A DNA stretch of 64,000 bases, from positions 62,001-126,000 of the forward strand of contig NZ_BMYK01000008.1 of the NCBI RefSeq assembly GCF_014652235.1, written 5' to 3'. A program made the translations under genes and the position numbers. The stretch is from Pseudorhodoferax aquiterrae (GTDB taxonomy: Bacteria; Pseudomonadota; Gammaproteobacteria; Burkholderiales; Burkholderiaceae_C). The notes under the pieces are model-generated. The model searched no databases and was not told the origin of the DNA. It saw nothing but the letters and a program-made list of their open reading frames with translations. Shown piece after piece: positions 62,499-64,000 of the stretch (position 1 is its first letter; each line of letters starts with the position of its first letter).

Positions 62499-64000
62499 AT
62501 GACCATTGCCGCCAAGACCGTTCGCATCGGCGGTGCCTCCGGTTTCTGGGGCGACAGCATGGTGGCGGCACCGCAGCTCGTGCGAGGCGGCCGGCTCGAC
62601 TACCTGGTGTTCGACTACCTCGCAGAGACCACCATGGCCATCCTGGCCGCGGCGCGCGCCAGGAAGCCGGAGCTGGGCTATGCGACGGACTTCGTCGACA
62701 TCGCGATGAAGTCGGTGCTGGCCGAAGTCAAGCGCCAGCGCATCCGCGTGGTCAGCAATGCCGGTGGCATCCACCCGCAGGCCTGCGCGGCGGCGCTGCA
62801 GGCGCTGGCCGCGTCGCAAGGCATCGCGCTGCGCATCGCGGTCGTCGAAGGCGACGACGTGAGCGCGCAGATGCCGGCGCTGCGCGCGGCCGGCACGCGC
62901 GACATGTTCACGGGCGAGGCCCTGCCCGAGAAGGTGCTGAGCGCCAACGCCTATCTGGGCGCGAAGCCGATCGCCGCGGCGCTCGCAGCCGGTGCCGACG
63001 TGGTCATCACGGGCCGCTGCGTGGACAGCGCCGTGACGTTGGGCGCGCTCATGCACGCGTTCGGCTGGGCCGACGACGACTACGACCGCCTGGCCTCGGG
63101 CAGCCTGGCCGGCCACATCATCGAATGCGGCTGCCAGGCCACGGGCGGCCTGCACACCGACTGGGAGGACGTGCCGGACTGGGCCCACATGGGCTACCCG
63201 GTCGTGGAATGCAGCGCCGACGGCAGCTTCGTCGTGACCAAGCCCGCGGGCACGGGCGGCAGCATGCTGCGCGCCAACGTGGCCGAGCAGCTGCTCTACG
63301 AGATCGGCGACCCGGGCGACTACCAGCTGCCCGATGTGCGCTGCGACTTCCGCTTCGTCGAAATCACCCAGCTGGATGCGGAACGCGTGCAGGTGGGCCC
63401 GGCCCGCGGCCGCGCGCCGACGCCGCACTACAAGGTCTCGGCCACGCAGCTGGACGGCTTTCGCTGCGCCAGCAGCATGGTGTTCATCGGCATCGATGCG
63501 GCGAAGAAGGCGCGCCGCACGGGCGAAGCCATCTTCGAGCGCACGGGCGAGATCCTCAAGGCCCAGGGCCAGCCCCCCTACACCTCGACCTACCTCGAGG
63601 TGCTGGGCGCCGAGACGCTGTACGGCCCGCATGCGCGCACGGCAGCGGCGCGCGAGGTGATGCTGCGCGTGGTCGCCAACCATCCCGACAAGAACGCGCT
63701 GGCCCTGTTCGCGCGCGAGATCGCGCCGGCTGGCACCTCCTGGGCGCCCGGCACGACCAGCCCGGGCGGCGGCCGGCCTGCGGTGTCGCCGCTGGTCAAG
63801 CCCTTCGCCTTCCTGCTGGACAAGGGCGCGGTGCCGGTCGCCCTGTGGCTGGACGGCCAGCGGCAGACCGTAGAGGTGCGAGCCGGCACGGACCAGGATG
63901 CAACCGTGGCTGCGCCGCAGCCGCCGGCCTGGCAAGAGCCCGACGAGCCGTCGGAAGAACTGCGCCTGATCGATCTCGCCTGGGCCCGCAGCGGGGACAA
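62499..64000 (+). CDS. atuA: Acyclic terpene utilization AtuA-family protein (DUF1446), truncated by window end
   Basis: The frame opens at ATG 62499 behind CAGGAGACA and stays open to the window end (about 500 codons). Sequence hallmarks include VRIGGASGFWGDSMVAAPQL, LDYLVFDYLAETTMAILAAA, VVSNAGGIHPQACAAAL, and VVITGRCVDSAVTLGALMHAFGW, all matching the AtuA/DUF1446 family. AtuA proteins are essential for citronellol/geraniol use in Pseudomonas, though their reaction is unresolved. It diverges from the chemoreceptor and carboxylase operon; the 224-bp gap would hold its promoter. Confidence 0.9.
   Translation, partial: MTIAAKTVRIGGASGFWGDSMVAAPQLVRGGRLDYLVFDYLAETTMAILAAARARKPELGYATDFVDIAMKSVLAEVKRQRIRVVSNAGGIHPQACAAALQALAASQGIALRIAVVEGDDVSAQMPALRAAGTRDMFTGEALPEKVLSANAYLGAKPIAAALAAGADVVITGRCVDSAVTLGALMHAFGWADDDYDRLASGSLAGHIIECGCQATGGLHTDWEDVPDWAHMGYPVVECSADGSFVVTKPAGTGGSMLRANVAEQLLYEIGDPGDYQLPDVRCDFRFVEITQLDAERVQVGPARGRAPTPHYKVSATQLDGFRCASSMVFIGIDAAKKARRTGEAIFERTGEILKAQGQPPYTSTYLEVLGAETLYGPHARTAAAREVMLRVVANHPDKNALALFAREIAPAGTSWAPGTTSPGGGRPAVSPLVKPFAFLLDKGAVPVALWLDGQRQTVEVRAGTDQDATVAAPQPPAWQEPDEPSEELRLIDLAWARSGD

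Overview
The window is a chromosomal segment from a high-GC beta-proteobacterium, most likely a Burkholderiales member of the Comamonadaceae/Alcaligenaceae type. The signs are two periplasmic Bug/TctC solute receptors, many LysR, IclR and FCD-type regulators beside acyl-CoA or aromatic catabolic genes, three chemoreceptors with the usual 36-heptad signalling hairpin, a PEP-CTERM protein and an acyclic-terpene (Atu-like) cluster. The genus cannot be fixed from the sequence alone. No rRNA, tRNA, CRISPR array or complete insertion sequence was recognised.

Layout. 1-8135: an IclR regulator cut by the window edge, a Bug receptor, then an aromatic-catabolism operon (VOC dioxygenase-like protein, MhpA-type flavin hydroxylase, IclR regulator, fumarylacetoacetase-family hydrolase, NTF2-like protein), a sulfatase, a DUF2164 protein and a second VOC protein. 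8250-12495: the most notable block, a chromosomal integron. A complete IntI integrase (11449-12495, +) faces away from a leftward array. Next to it are a candidate attI, three attC-like palindromes, three complete cassettes and the start of a fourth. The intI promoter region carries a CTG-N10-CAG LexA box and a perfect FNR/ANR-type TTGAT-N4-ATCAA box. 12486-19103: LysR/MFS, a flavoprotein plus TIM-barrel pair with its own LysR, and an SDR.

19114-27600: a chemoreceptor, a hemerythrin, a 221-bp element with 18-bp terminal inverted repeats, a divergent two-component system, and unknown envelope-type genes sharing an upstream motif, plus a 63-residue zinc-knuckle protein. 27852-38722: CoA ligase/acyl-CoA dehydrogenase/Bug/LysR; a DUF4287 protein; a secreted PEP-CTERM protein carrying two ribosomal L7/L12 C-terminal-like domains; an acyl-CoA dehydrogenase/AraC/SDR operon; an RlpA-like protein; and an FCD-type GntR regulator. 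The same palindrome lies before that regulator and before the acyl-CoA dehydrogenase operon.

38752-53634: an HTH regulator with a beta-propeller protein, a hemerythrin overlapping a formaldehyde-dehydrogenase-like gene, a DJ-1/PfpI gene without a normal stop, a complete liv-type branched-chain ABC transporter with an acyl-CoA synthetase, a chemoreceptor, an epoxide-hydrolase-like enzyme and a HigBA-like toxin-antitoxin pair. 53804-64000: an acyl-CoA carboxylase operon (hydratase, biotin-carrying alpha subunit, two acyl-CoA dehydrogenases, carboxyltransferase beta subunit), a chemoreceptor, and divergently an AtuA-family gene running off the window. Together these suggest degradation of branched or terpenoid acyl-CoAs coupled to taxis. 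Overall the segment is a catabolic and regulatory region with one real accessory island, the integron.
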